From assembly GCA_026418315.1 (NCBI GenBank), contig JAOABO010000057.1:1-11040 (forward strand): a stretch of 11,040 nucleotides of DNA. The letters run 5' to 3'. Shown in pieces: positions 1 to 6,299 of this stretch. The position numbers and the translations under genes are program-made. A model generated the notes under the pieces. The model saw only the letters and a program-made list of their open reading frames with translations, did not search any database and had not been told where the DNA came from. Numbering within the stretch: the first letter of the stretch is position 1; each line of letters opens with the position of its first letter. Origin of the DNA: Bacteroidia bacterium. GTDB taxonomy: Bacteria > Bacteroidota > Bacteroidia > B-17B0 > Aurantibacillaceae.

Positions 1-1
1 T

Positions 2-193
2 AATTTTACTATTACCTCTTCAAATATCTCTTCAGATGTTGTTATTCAGGTATTTGATGTGACGGGAAAACTCATTAAAGAAACTACCGATAAGACGATT
101 AATTGTAGCGATTGGAATAATGGCGTTTACTTTATCAGAACAAAAGATAAAAATGCTAAAGTCGTTACTGAAAAAGTGGTGGTTCAACATTAA
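2..193 (+). CDS. C-terminal fragment of a T9SS-secreted protein (type A sorting domain)
   Basis: This is the 3' end of a gene that begins left of the window; the open frame starts at base 2 and gives 63 residues before TAA at 191-193. The fragment resembles the Por_Secre_tail (type A) sorting domain of Bacteroidota: a VFDVTGKLIKE strand, a short variable turn, a W-NNGVYFIRTKD segment and a final TEKVVVQH strand. In this family the domain directs Sec-exported proteins through the outer membrane by the type IX secretion system and is then normally cleaved, with the cargo released or linked to a surface glycan. The cargo lies outside the window, so its function is unknown. The gene converges on the minus-strand cluster and shares the terminator that follows. 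Confidence 0.85.
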   Translation, partial: NFTITSSNISSDVVIQVFDVTGKLIKETTDKTINCSDWNNGVYFIRTKDKNAKVVTEKVVVQH

Positions 194-216
194 AAATAGG
201 ACACTTTTCCTGAAAC

Positions 217-248
217 AAAAAAGTCCTGATTTTTATCAGGACTTTTTT
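217..248. terminator. Bidirectional Rho-independent terminator
   Basis: A perfect 14-bp stem (bases 217-230 pairing with 235-248) surrounds a TTTT loop. The core is AAGTCCTGAT / ATCAGGACTT, flanked by an A run on the left and a T run on the right, so a U tract follows the hairpin in either direction. It lies between two convergent genes, 23 bases after the plus-strand stop at 193 and 14 bases beyond the minus-strand stop at 263, where it can end both transcripts. Confidence 0.9.
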
Positions 249-262
249 ATTTTTGTAAAATT

Positions 263-1255
263 CTATTTATTCCATTTCTCCAAAGATTTAAACTCTTTTT
301 CCTGATATAATCTTTCTTTAGGTAAGGATTGAAAATAGGCCAATGTTTTTTTCAAACCTTCTTGTCTTGAAATTTTGGGTTCCCAATTCAATATTTTTTT
401 AGCGAGTGATATATCGGGTTTTCTCTGTTTAGGGTCGTCTTGCATGGGAGGTAAAGAAATTAGTTTACTTTTGCTTCCGGTTAGTTTCAGTATTTCTTCT
501 CCAAATTCTTTAATAGTTATCTCTTCGGGGTTGCCGATATTGACAGGCAAATGATAATCTGAAAATAACAATCTGACAATGCCCTCTATTAAATCATCCA
601 CATAGCAAAAACTACGAGTTTGAGAACCATCGCCATACATCGTTAAATCTTCTCCTCGCAATGCCTGAGAAATAAAGGTGGGTAAAACCCGGCCATCGTT
701 CAAACGCATTTTGGGCCCATAAGTATTGAATATTCTGACTATTCTGGTTTCTAATCCATGTATGCGATGATAAGCCATAGTCAATGCTTCCATAAATCTT
801 TTGGCTTCATCATAGCACCCTCTTACTCCTATAGGATTGACATTTCCATAATAGGACTCGGGTTGAGGATGTATCAGAGGGTCGCCATACACTTCGCTTG
901 TAGATGCCACCAGCACCCGGGCTTTTTTTACTCGGGCTAATCCTAAAATATTATGCGTACCCAATGATGACACTTTGAGTGTTTGAATAGGAATTTTCAT
1001 ATAATCAATAGGACTGGCCGGCGATGCAAAATGCAATATATAATCTAACTCTCCTGAAACAAAAACAAATTTAGTAACATCATGATGATAAAATTCAAAA
1101 TTTTTGTTTTGAAATAAGTGTTCAATATTAGAAAGGTTGCCAGTAATCAAGTTATCCATTCCTATTACATAAAATCCTTCCTGAATAAACCTATCGCATA
1201 AATGAGAACCAAGGAAACCAGCAGCACCGGTAATTAAAATTCTTTTTTGAGCCAT
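263..1255 (-). CDS. uxs: UDP-glucuronate decarboxylase (UDP-xylose synthase)
   Basis: This 330-residue protein of the extended short-chain dehydrogenase family probably converts UDP-glucuronate to UDP-xylose through a bound NAD+, in the cytoplasm. The NAD-binding GAAGFLG motif is at residues 10-16, and the STSEVYGDP active-site strand is near 118-126. The YxxxK pair is Y148/K152 within GNVNPIGVRGCYDEAKR, a segment typical of UXS rather than of dTDP-glucose dehydratases. RIFNTYGPKMRLNDGRV (173-189) and the substrate-side DDPKQRKPD (273-281) also fit UXS. It follows the glycosyltransferase gene by 17 bases as the last gene of the minus-strand cluster, so its product may feed a xylose-containing or UDP-xylose-derived surface glycan (inference). 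The ATG start directly precedes the first Rossmann strand. No Shine-Dalgarno sequence is visible. A related nucleotide-sugar epimerase is the main alternative. Confidence 0.92.
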   Translation of the reverse strand: MAQKRILITGAAGFLGSHLCDRFIQEGFYVIGMDNLITGNLSNIEHLFQNKNFEFYHHDVTKFVFVSGELDYILHFASPASPIDYMKIPIQTLKVSSLGTHNILGLARVKKARVLVASTSEVYGDPLIHPQPESYYGNVNPIGVRGCYDEAKRFMEALTMAYHRIHGLETRIVRIFNTYGPKMRLNDGRVLPTFISQALRGEDLTMYGDGSQTRSFCYVDDLIEGIVRLLFSDYHLPVNIGNPEEITIKEFGEEILKLTGSKSKLISLPPMQDDPKQRKPDISLAKKILNWEPKISRQEGLKKTLAYFQSLPKERLYQEKEFKSLEKWNK

Positions 1256-1272
1256 AATAATTTTTTGCGAAT

Positions 1273-2421
1273 TTAATGATTAATATACTTTTGAATAATA
1301 GTTTTTAATTTATGTTTTTCAGTTTCCCAGTTGAGTTCGCTTTCTGCTTTATATGTATTTGCTTTCCACAAATTATATTCAGGATGGTTGAGGGCTTCTT
1401 CAATTTTGATAGCGATATGTTTGGGCTCATGGTTATCTATGAATGTACCTATCTGATATTGATTTATAATTTGTTCTATTTCAGGTAAACGGCTTGCTAA
1501 AATGGGAATATGTGCATGAATGTAACTAAAAATTTTATTGGGTAAACTGTACAGATAATTCAGATTATTAGGTTTATCAATGCTTATACCAAGGTGAGCA
1601 TGACAGGTATAATGATATAATTCTTCTGCGGGCAATCTGTCTTTAAAAATAATTTTTTCTGTTATCTTTAAAGAATTGGTCATCTCTTTTAATGTTTGAA
1701 TGACATCACCTCCGCCAATAATCAATAACAAATATTCTGAACTCAAATATTGCATTGATTGCACCAATTCTTCAGCGCCTCTGTGGATGTTGATGCCGGT
1801 TCCTTGTAGTATAATAATTTTTTTATGTTCGGGTAAATTCAGTTCTTTTTTTGTTTTTATTTTCTGTGATTTGATTTGATCTGATATGTTTCTTACTACA
1901 TAAAAACTGGTTGGGTATTTTTTTCTGTACCATTCTGCAATACTTTTATTTACTGTAATTACAAAATTTAATTTAGGAACAATGCATTTTTCTAAAGTTT
2001 CCCATATTTTCTTTTTTATTGTTTTGTTTTGTAACTCAGGAACTTCGGTAAAAATTTCATGTGTATCATATACTAAAGGTAATTGAAATATTTTTGATAT
2101 GATAAAATTAGGTAAAAGCGTGTCTAAATCATTGGCATATAAGAGCACATCTTTTTTTCTATTACATACAATGATTTTTAAGACCTTAATAAAAAGTAAT
2201 ATATTGAAAAACGCATACATTAAAACATTTTTCTGAAATACCGGGTCAATATGAATGGTTTGAAATGGAATATGATTATTCATCAATGAATTCAATTGCT
2301 TCTTTCTGCCAATAAGGTATATATCATAACCCATTTCTTCCAAAGTTCGGGCGGCTCTTAATACCCTTTGGTCTGTATAAATATCAGATATAACAGATAT
2401 GACAGCGAGTTTTTTTTTCAA
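1273..2421 (-). CDS. Glycosyltransferase, GT4-like (group 1), TTG start
   Basis: This 382-residue GT-B fold glycosyltransferase lacks a signal peptide and is probably cytoplasmic or attached to the inner face of the membrane. The N-terminal Rossmann-like half begins KKKLAVISVISDIYTDQRVL and contains YDTHEIFTEVPE (118-129), common in this group. The C-terminal half has ILQGTGINIHRGAEELVQSM (204-223), IIGGGD (234-239) and SLPNKIFSYIHAHIPILAS (292-310), which resemble the nucleotide-sugar binding site. The usual first Glu of the EX7E motif is not obvious; the region reads GISIDKPNNLNYLYSLPNK. Donor and acceptor cannot be told. The start is TTG, seven bases after the xerD stop. The next in-frame ATG (residue 30) would remove the first beta strand, so TTG is preferred. 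The downstream UDP-xylose synthase gene suggests a shared glycan pathway (inference). Confidence 0.85.
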   Translation of the reverse strand: MKKKLAVISVISDIYTDQRVLRAARTLEEMGYDIYLIGRKKQLNSLMNNHIPFQTIHIDPVFQKNVLMYAFFNILLFIKVLKIIVCNRKKDVLLYANDLDTLLPNFIISKIFQLPLVYDTHEIFTEVPELQNKTIKKKIWETLEKCIVPKLNFVITVNKSIAEWYRKKYPTSFYVVRNISDQIKSQKIKTKKELNLPEHKKIIILQGTGINIHRGAEELVQSMQYLSSEYLLLIIGGGDVIQTLKEMTNSLKITEKIIFKDRLPAEELYHYTCHAHLGISIDKPNNLNYLYSLPNKIFSYIHAHIPILASRLPEIEQIINQYQIGTFIDNHEPKHIAIKIEEALNHPEYNLWKANTYKAESELNWETEKHKLKTIIQKYINH

Positions 2422-2428
2422 AGAATTT

Positions 2429-3340
2429 TTATTTTGTTGTTTTATTTCGTGGATGGTAGCTCAAAATATTTTCTCTTAAAAACTCTCTGTCTAAATGCGT
2501 ATATATTTCTGTTGTAATAATACTAGCGTGTCCTAAAAGTTCCTGTACAACACGAATATTAGCGCCACCTTCAATTAAATGCGTTGCAAAAGAATGCCTG
2601 AAAGTATGCGGGCTGATATTTTTTGTAATACCTGCCTTTTTAGCCAAATCTTTGATAATATAAAAGACCATAATTCTGCTTAAAGGATGAGCAAATTTAT
2701 TAAGAAACAAAATATCTTGATATTTAGACGGTGGGCTTAGATGTTTTCTGTAATTTTCATAATAATTGATGACTGCATTTTTTGCAAGTTGTCCCAACGG
2801 AATTAATCTTTCTTTATTACCTTTACCAATAATCCGCACAAAATCTTCTTTCAAATTAACATCTATTATTCTCAAATTGACGAGTTCTGATACACGAAGC
2901 CCGCAACCATACAAAATTTCTATAATAGCATAATTTCTTTCCCCTTCTGCAGTACTACGGTCAATTTTTTTTATCATTTCTTCAATTTCATATACCGATA
3001 ATACAACGGGTAATTTTCTTATTGTTCTAACGGTTTCAATATCTTCTGCCGGGTGATGTTTCAGAATATCTGCATAGTTAAGAAAATTATAAAGTGCTTT
3101 AATACCTGAAATTATTCTATTGACCGAAGTGGCTTCCAGATTCATTTCAAACAGTGCTTTAATAAACTCATGGATGTGATGTTTTTCTGCATTCAATAAA
3201 TTGGTTTGTTGGAAATAATCAGAAAGAAATCGGGAAAACTTTTCCACATCATTCAAATATGATTCTATTGAATTAAAAGATAAATTTTTTTCAATGAGTA
3301 AATGAGATTTAAATTGCTCTAATATATCTCTTTCTTCCAT
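2429..3340 (-). CDS. xerD: Site-specific tyrosine recombinase XerD
   Basis: This 303-residue protein has the usual XerD length. In its known role it resolves chromosome dimers at dif together with XerC, with FtsK help. The N-terminal SAM-like DNA-binding domain spans about residues 1-95 and the catalytic domain about 108-295. The catalytic set is complete: R149 (GCGLRVSEL), K173 (GKGNKER), H245 and R248 (SPHTFRHS), H271 (LLGHAS) and nucleophile Y280 (IYTHLD). Each is one residue higher than the E. coli XerD numbering as I recall it. The C-terminal LREN...HPR tail is typical of Bacteroidota XerD. The start ATG overlaps the stop of the upstream gene by one base. There is no sign of a nearby integrated element, so a housekeeping role is more likely than a phage or transposon integrase. 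Confidence 0.93.
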   Translation of the reverse strand: MEERDILEQFKSHLLIEKNLSFNSIESYLNDVEKFSRFLSDYFQQTNLLNAEKHHIHEFIKALFEMNLEATSVNRIISGIKALYNFLNYADILKHHPAEDIETVRTIRKLPVVLSVYEIEEMIKKIDRSTAEGERNYAIIEILYGCGLRVSELVNLRIIDVNLKEDFVRIIGKGNKERLIPLGQLAKNAVINYYENYRKHLSPPSKYQDILFLNKFAHPLSRIMVFYIIKDLAKKAGITKNISPHTFRHSFATHLIEGGANIRVVQELLGHASIITTEIYTHLDREFLRENILSYHPRNKTTK

Positions 3341-3348
3341 TATTCCTC
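3338..3348 (-). promoter_or_regulatory. TAATG stop/start overlap with weak ribosome-binding site for xerD
   Basis: The stop TAA of the L,D-transpeptidase-family gene and the ATG of xerD share base 3340 (TAATG). A GAGG tetramer lies four bases upstream of the ATG, inside the last codons of the preceding gene. This arrangement fits translational coupling by reinitiation, although the spacing is shorter than ideal for a Shine-Dalgarno sequence. Confidence 0.5.
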
Positions 3349-4089
3349 GTAAATATATTTACCTTTATTATTAGAGTTGATTCTTGGTAGCCATTTATTT
3401 TCTTCAAAATAAAAATAGGCATCTTTGATGTTATCCCAAAATTTAATATCTTTTTTCGGGTATGATAGTAACATATCGTTATTTTGTTTTGAGAAACGAC
3501 AAGGATAAATATCTATGTATATTAATTCCTTTCTGTTACGCATTTCCACACATAAAATATACAATTGTTCCATATCTGTTTTATCTAAAACAATATCTGC
3601 GGTAGTTTCGCACGTACCGTGAATAAAAACATTGGTTGTAATAGGTTCTTCGGCTATTTTTTGGTCTATTGGGTTGGGAAAATTTATTTTTAATGCAAGA
3701 TATTTATACTTGTCTTTTGGATTAAAATTGATAATTTCATAAAACCCTTCAGGGATTTGCCCGTCTTTATTATATTTTTTTGTACCTAATTTTCCGCTGG
3801 TTGCACACAAGGGCATTGTTTTGAACAAACGATATTTGACTTCGCCCATGTTTTTCATCCATATTTCCATCATGCTTTCATACTTAAATACACGAATATA
3901 CATAGTAAAGCTATCTGGTGAGATTTTCTTTAATCGCATACTATCACAAAGTAAATTCCAGTGCTTTGCATAAATAGATTTTACTACGGGATAATTCATC
4001 TGCATTTGTTTGAATACGTTCTTTTTTTGCTGAGCAAATGCAGACATAGTAATACAACTTAATCCAATATGTATAAAACAATATTTCAT
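3340..4089 (-). CDS. L,D-transpeptidase (YafK/YkuD)-family exported protein, catalytic Cys apparently lost
   Basis: This 249-residue protein has a signal peptide (about residues 1-19, cleavage after SAFA). The rest resembles the YafK-like L,D-transpeptidases of Bacteroidota along its full length: IYxRxFK...E-WMKN (64-80), LFKTMPLCATSGKLGTKK (88-105), QIPEGFYEIINFNP (111-124), LALKINFPNP (131-140), VFIHGTC (154-160), LYILCVEMRN (176-185) and a final FWDNIKDAYFYFEENKWLP (217-235). Active members form cross-links or attachments on peptidoglycan through a Cys in a motif close to HGxCxxIGC. Here that stretch reads HGTCETTAD, with A164-D165 in place of Gly-Cys. His157 and Cys160 remain. The frame is intact, so this looks like a pseudoenzyme or a changed active site rather than a broken gene. 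It lies 36 bases after PorP and overlaps xerD by one base. Confidence 0.75.
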   Translation of the reverse strand: MKYCFIHIGLSCITMSAFAQQKKNVFKQMQMNYPVVKSIYAKHWNLLCDSMRLKKISPDSFTMYIRVFKYESMMEIWMKNMGEVKYRLFKTMPLCATSGKLGTKKYNKDGQIPEGFYEIINFNPKDKYKYLALKINFPNPIDQKIAEEPITTNVFIHGTCETTADIVLDKTDMEQLYILCVEMRNRKELIYIDIYPCRFSKQNNDMLLSYPKKDIKFWDNIKDAYFYFEENKWLPRINSNNKGKYIYEE

Positions 4090-4125
4090 CTATTATATAA
4101 AAACCCATCAGAACAATATATCTTT

Positions 4126-5097
4126 CTAATTCAAAAGGTATTGGTATTTCTGTTTAATGAATTTTGAGTGAACTCCACCTTTTTTCTGAGTGGTTTTTTT
4201 ATCAATAGAAAATACTAGATTAATTTCATGAGTGCCTTTTTGAGAAGTTCTCAATTTCGAAACCAGCAAATCATAACTGTAGGTTATTTGAAACTGTCCA
4301 AATAATGTTAATCCCGCATGAAAAGCAAGAGCGTTTCCGGGCCTTATACTAAACCCTACTATAAGCGTCTTGTGCATATGTATTCGTAATGAATAATCTA
4401 AAAACAAAGGCATTGCTTTACCACTCATCACCCAAAATGTATTTTCAAAGACATAATCCGGATTTTCTCCAAAATTATATCCGGCACCAAATGCAATTTG
4501 GTTTTCATTTGTATAATTACCTTTGAAAAAATCAGGATTTGAATATTTGAATTTATAGGTAGCCCCAAAAAGATTGAGCATAGATAACGACAGAAAAAAT
4601 CTATCGTTGTAATACAATACACCAAAAGTGCCTTCCAATTTTTTTTGATTAATTGCATTGCTATTCACATCTACAGAAGCATCCAACTGATGTCGCAAGG
4701 TGATTAAAGCCGGATTAATTTGAAAAATAGTGTACGCCATTGAAAAACCAAACGACAACTCTGTATCAGGCATTTTAATATGATAAGCAATGTTGCCGGA
4801 AAAATAATTATTCACAAACGGACCAATTTTATCGTTAAATATCATGAAACCACTACCCATTTTTCCTTTGAAATATCTGATATTAAAAGAAACTGCTGAT
4901 GTAGTAGGACTGCCTGAAAATCCTGTCCATTGCTGACGGTAAAAAGCCCTTGCATCTATCCATTTTTTTGTACCACTGAACGCCGGATTAAAAAAATAAA
5001 GATGGCCTCTGTACTGAGTCATAAATGGATATTGCTGTGCACGCACGCACATTATAGATATGGCAAATAAAAATATTTGAATGAGTTTTTTTTTCAC
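4126..5097 (-). CDS. PorP/SprF-family type IX secretion outer-membrane protein, GTG start
   Basis: This 323-residue beta-barrel-like protein has a signal peptide (about residues 1-20, MKKKLIQIF...CVRA|QQ). It shows PorP/SprF hallmarks: QYPFMTQYRGHLYFFNPAFSG (22-42), RQQWTGFSGSPTTSAVSF (54-71), alternating amphipathic strands, and a late YSYDLLVSKLRTSQKGTHEI (273-292). In T9SS bacteria, PorP-type proteins belong to the outer-membrane translocon and attachment machinery, while SprF paralogues assist individual partner substrates. Which role applies here is unknown. After the last strand there is a basic tail of about 25 residues (299-323) that is not obviously part of the barrel. The start is GTG, six bases after the M48 gene stop. 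No closer ATG precedes the signal peptide, so GTG is preferred. The PorE-like array lies on the other side of the nearby divergent region. Confidence 0.87.
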   Translation of the reverse strand: MKKKLIQIFLFAISIMCVRAQQYPFMTQYRGHLYFFNPAFSGTKKWIDARAFYRQQWTGFSGSPTTSAVSFNIRYFKGKMGSGFMIFNDKIGPFVNNYFSGNIAYHIKMPDTELSFGFSMAYTIFQINPALITLRHQLDASVDVNSNAINQKKLEGTFGVLYYNDRFFLSLSMLNLFGATYKFKYSNPDFFKGNYTNENQIAFGAGYNFGENPDYVFENTFWVMSGKAMPLFLDYSLRIHMHKTLIVGFSIRPGNALAFHAGLTLFGQFQITYSYDLLVSKLRTSQKGTHEINLVFSIDKKTTQKKGGVHSKFIKQKYQYLLN

Positions 5098-5103
5098 AGT
5101 TTT

Positions 5104-5904
5104 TTAATCGGGCTGATAATATTTTTTTGCTTCGGGCAAAAACTCTCGCAGCAACTTAATGCGTGTTTCATCGCTGGGATGAGTGCTTAAAATTTCTGGT
5201 GGTTTTTGCCCCCCTTGTGCAGCCATTCTACTCCAAAAATGAATCGCTTCTTCAGGATTGTATCCTGCCATAGCCATTAAAATAAGTCCCATTTTATCTG
5301 CTTCTGCTTCTTGATTTCTGCTGTATTTCAATAAACTGAGGCCTGCTCCTACCCCATAGGCAGCTAAAAACAAGTTTCTTGTTTCCTGAGGTTTTTGAGA
5401 AAGTGCCATGGCTAATGTAATTTGTCCAAACTGAGCCAGCATGGCCTGCGACATTCTCTCATTTCCATGTTTGGCTAATGCATGAGATATTTCATGCCCC
5501 ATTACAACAGCTAATCCTGCATCATCTTGTGTAACGGGTAAAATACCCGTATAAACCACCACTTTACCCCCCGGCATGCACCACGCATTCACAATGTTTT
5601 CTTCAACCACATTAAATTCCCATTGATACATTTTTAATTCGTTTGACATTCCCTTTTGTGCATATAATTTTTCAACTGCTGCTTTTATTTTATTACCCAC
5701 ATTTCTTACCTGAATTACTCTATTATCGTACTGAGGAAGTGTTTTATGTTGTTTAAGAAAATTATCATACTCGGTTAAACTCATACCAATTAATTCTTTT
5801 TCAGGTATTAAGTTAAGTTGTTTTCTTCCTGTGACAACATTTTTTGTACAAGCAAAAAATATAACCAATAAAAATAATATTGAAGTTATTTTTATATGGT
5901 TCAT
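5104..5904 (-). CDS. M48-family zinc metalloprotease, lipoprotein
   Basis: This 266-residue peptidase probably sits in the periplasm as a lipoprotein. The signal sequence ends in a lipobox-like IFFAC, with lipidation expected at C19. The M48 zinc site is visible as GHEISH (H137, E138, H141), with the third ligand probably E199 in NQEAEADKMG. The conserved NAWCMPGGKVVVYTGIL (106-122) and THPSDETRI (241-249) segments are typical of the BepA/LoiP/Oma1-like subgroup. Such proteins degrade or process misfolded outer-membrane proteins. Its place next to a PorP-type barrel gene would suit such quality control (inference). I chose ATG at 5904, four bases after the clpS stop. A TTG at 5922 would add six residues and overlap clpS, giving a less typical signal sequence. 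Confidence 0.9.
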   Translation of the reverse strand: MNHIKITSILFLLVIFFACTKNVVTGRKQLNLIPEKELIGMSLTEYDNFLKQHKTLPQYDNRVIQVRNVGNKIKAAVEKLYAQKGMSNELKMYQWEFNVVEENIVNAWCMPGGKVVVYTGILPVTQDDAGLAVVMGHEISHALAKHGNERMSQAMLAQFGQITLAMALSQKPQETRNLFLAAYGVGAGLSLLKYSRNQEAEADKMGLILMAMAGYNPEEAIHFWSRMAAQGGQKPPEILSTHPSDETRIKLLREFLPEAKKYYQPD

Positions 5905-5908
5905 ATAT

Positions 5909-6190
5909 TTATTGTTTCTCAATTTTTGTATGGATATTCTTGGTGTTTAGATAATTCTGAATTTTCTCTATTTTTTCTCTTTCTCCACTTAAAATCCTGT
6001 AAGCTCCTTTCAAATGAGCCAGCAGAGTACACTGCTCCGCTTTTTCATAATCAAAACCACACGCTTCCACAAGAGACCGTATAACATAATCAAAATCATT
6101 ATCATCATCATTAAGTAATATCAAGCGATAATTGTCAGTTTTAATATTCGAAGATGACTCTTGTTTTTTGTTATTATCTGGTTTTCCCAT
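5909..6190 (-). CDS. clpS: ClpS adaptor (N-end rule, ClpAP/ClpCP)
   Basis: This 93-residue protein, close to the usual ClpS size, delivers substrates with destabilising N-terminal residues to the Clp unfoldase in the cytoplasm and modulates its activity. A flexible polar N-terminus (about 1-20) is followed by the core YRLILLNDDDNDFDYVI (21-37). This includes the NDD residues (27-29) that contact the substrate amino group in E. coli ClpS, and LLAHLKG with H59 corresponding to the pocket histidine. The ATG at 6190 is chosen. A GTG at 6259 would give 116 residues with an unrelated hydrophobic and aromatic N-terminus, and is rejected. It is the first gene of the minus-strand cluster, with the M48 gene starting four bases after its stop. 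No clpA or clpC gene lies in the window. Confidence 0.9.
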   Translation of the reverse strand: MGKPDNNKKQESSSNIKTDNYRLILLNDDDNDFDYVIRSLVEACGFDYEKAEQCTLLAHLKGAYRILSGEREKIEKIQNYLNTKNIHTKIEKQ

Positions 6191-6299
6191 ATATTTATTT
6201 TGGCGAAAATGTATAGAAAAATTTGAAGCAGAATAAATAAAAATTTTCTCATTAAGCACATTTCTGTTATATTTAGCCCATCATTATTAAAACTCATCT
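6191..6299. promoter_or_regulatory. Divergent intergenic region, probable promoters for clpS cluster and PD40 array
   Basis: This 109-base AT-rich gap separates the divergent clpS and TPR/PD40 genes, so promoters for both must be here or nearby. On the plus strand, TATATTTA (6268-6275) matches the Bacteroidota -7 element TAnnTTTG at five of six fixed positions. On the minus strand, TACATTTT (complement of 6206-6213) also matches five of six but would give a very short leader. No convincing -33 TTTG is seen at the right distance for either. No operator, riboswitch or hairpin is evident. Confidence 0.35.

Noticed and set aside
120..305. Plus-strand frame of 61 codons across the terminator.
   Set aside because: It is out of frame with the T9SS tail, reads through the terminator hairpin into the opposite gene, and encodes a low-complexity Lys/Phe-rich peptide.
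758..940. Plus-strand open frame opposite the UDP-glucuronate decarboxylase gene.
   Set aside because: It is a shadow of a strongly conserved gene on the other strand and has no recognisable protein features.
2429..3340. The tyrosine recombinase as an integrase marking a mobile element.
   Set aside because: Length, complete XerD-type motifs and the HPR tail indicate housekeeping XerD. No attachment-site repeats, tRNA or cargo genes are nearby.
4090..4125. The 36-base gap between the PorP and L,D-transpeptidase-family genes as a terminator or separate promoter.
   Set aside because: No hairpin with a T tract and no good promoter match was found, so it is treated as a within-operon spacer.
4428..4658. 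Minus-strand 76-codon frame inside the PorP gene, and similar frames at 6720-6938, 7100-7404, 7850-8041, 9688-9897 and 10693-10902.
   Set aside because: All lie within well-supported genes in other frames and show no domain, signal or start-site support.
5905..5922. TTG start at 5922 for the M48 protease, adding six residues and overlapping clpS by 14 bases.
   Set aside because: The ATG at 5904 lies four bases after the clpS stop and gives a compact lipoprotein signal sequence, so it is the better start.
6191..6259. GTG start at 6259 giving a 116-residue ClpS.
   Set aside because: The extra 23 residues do not resemble ClpS, and the ATG at 6190 gives the usual length.
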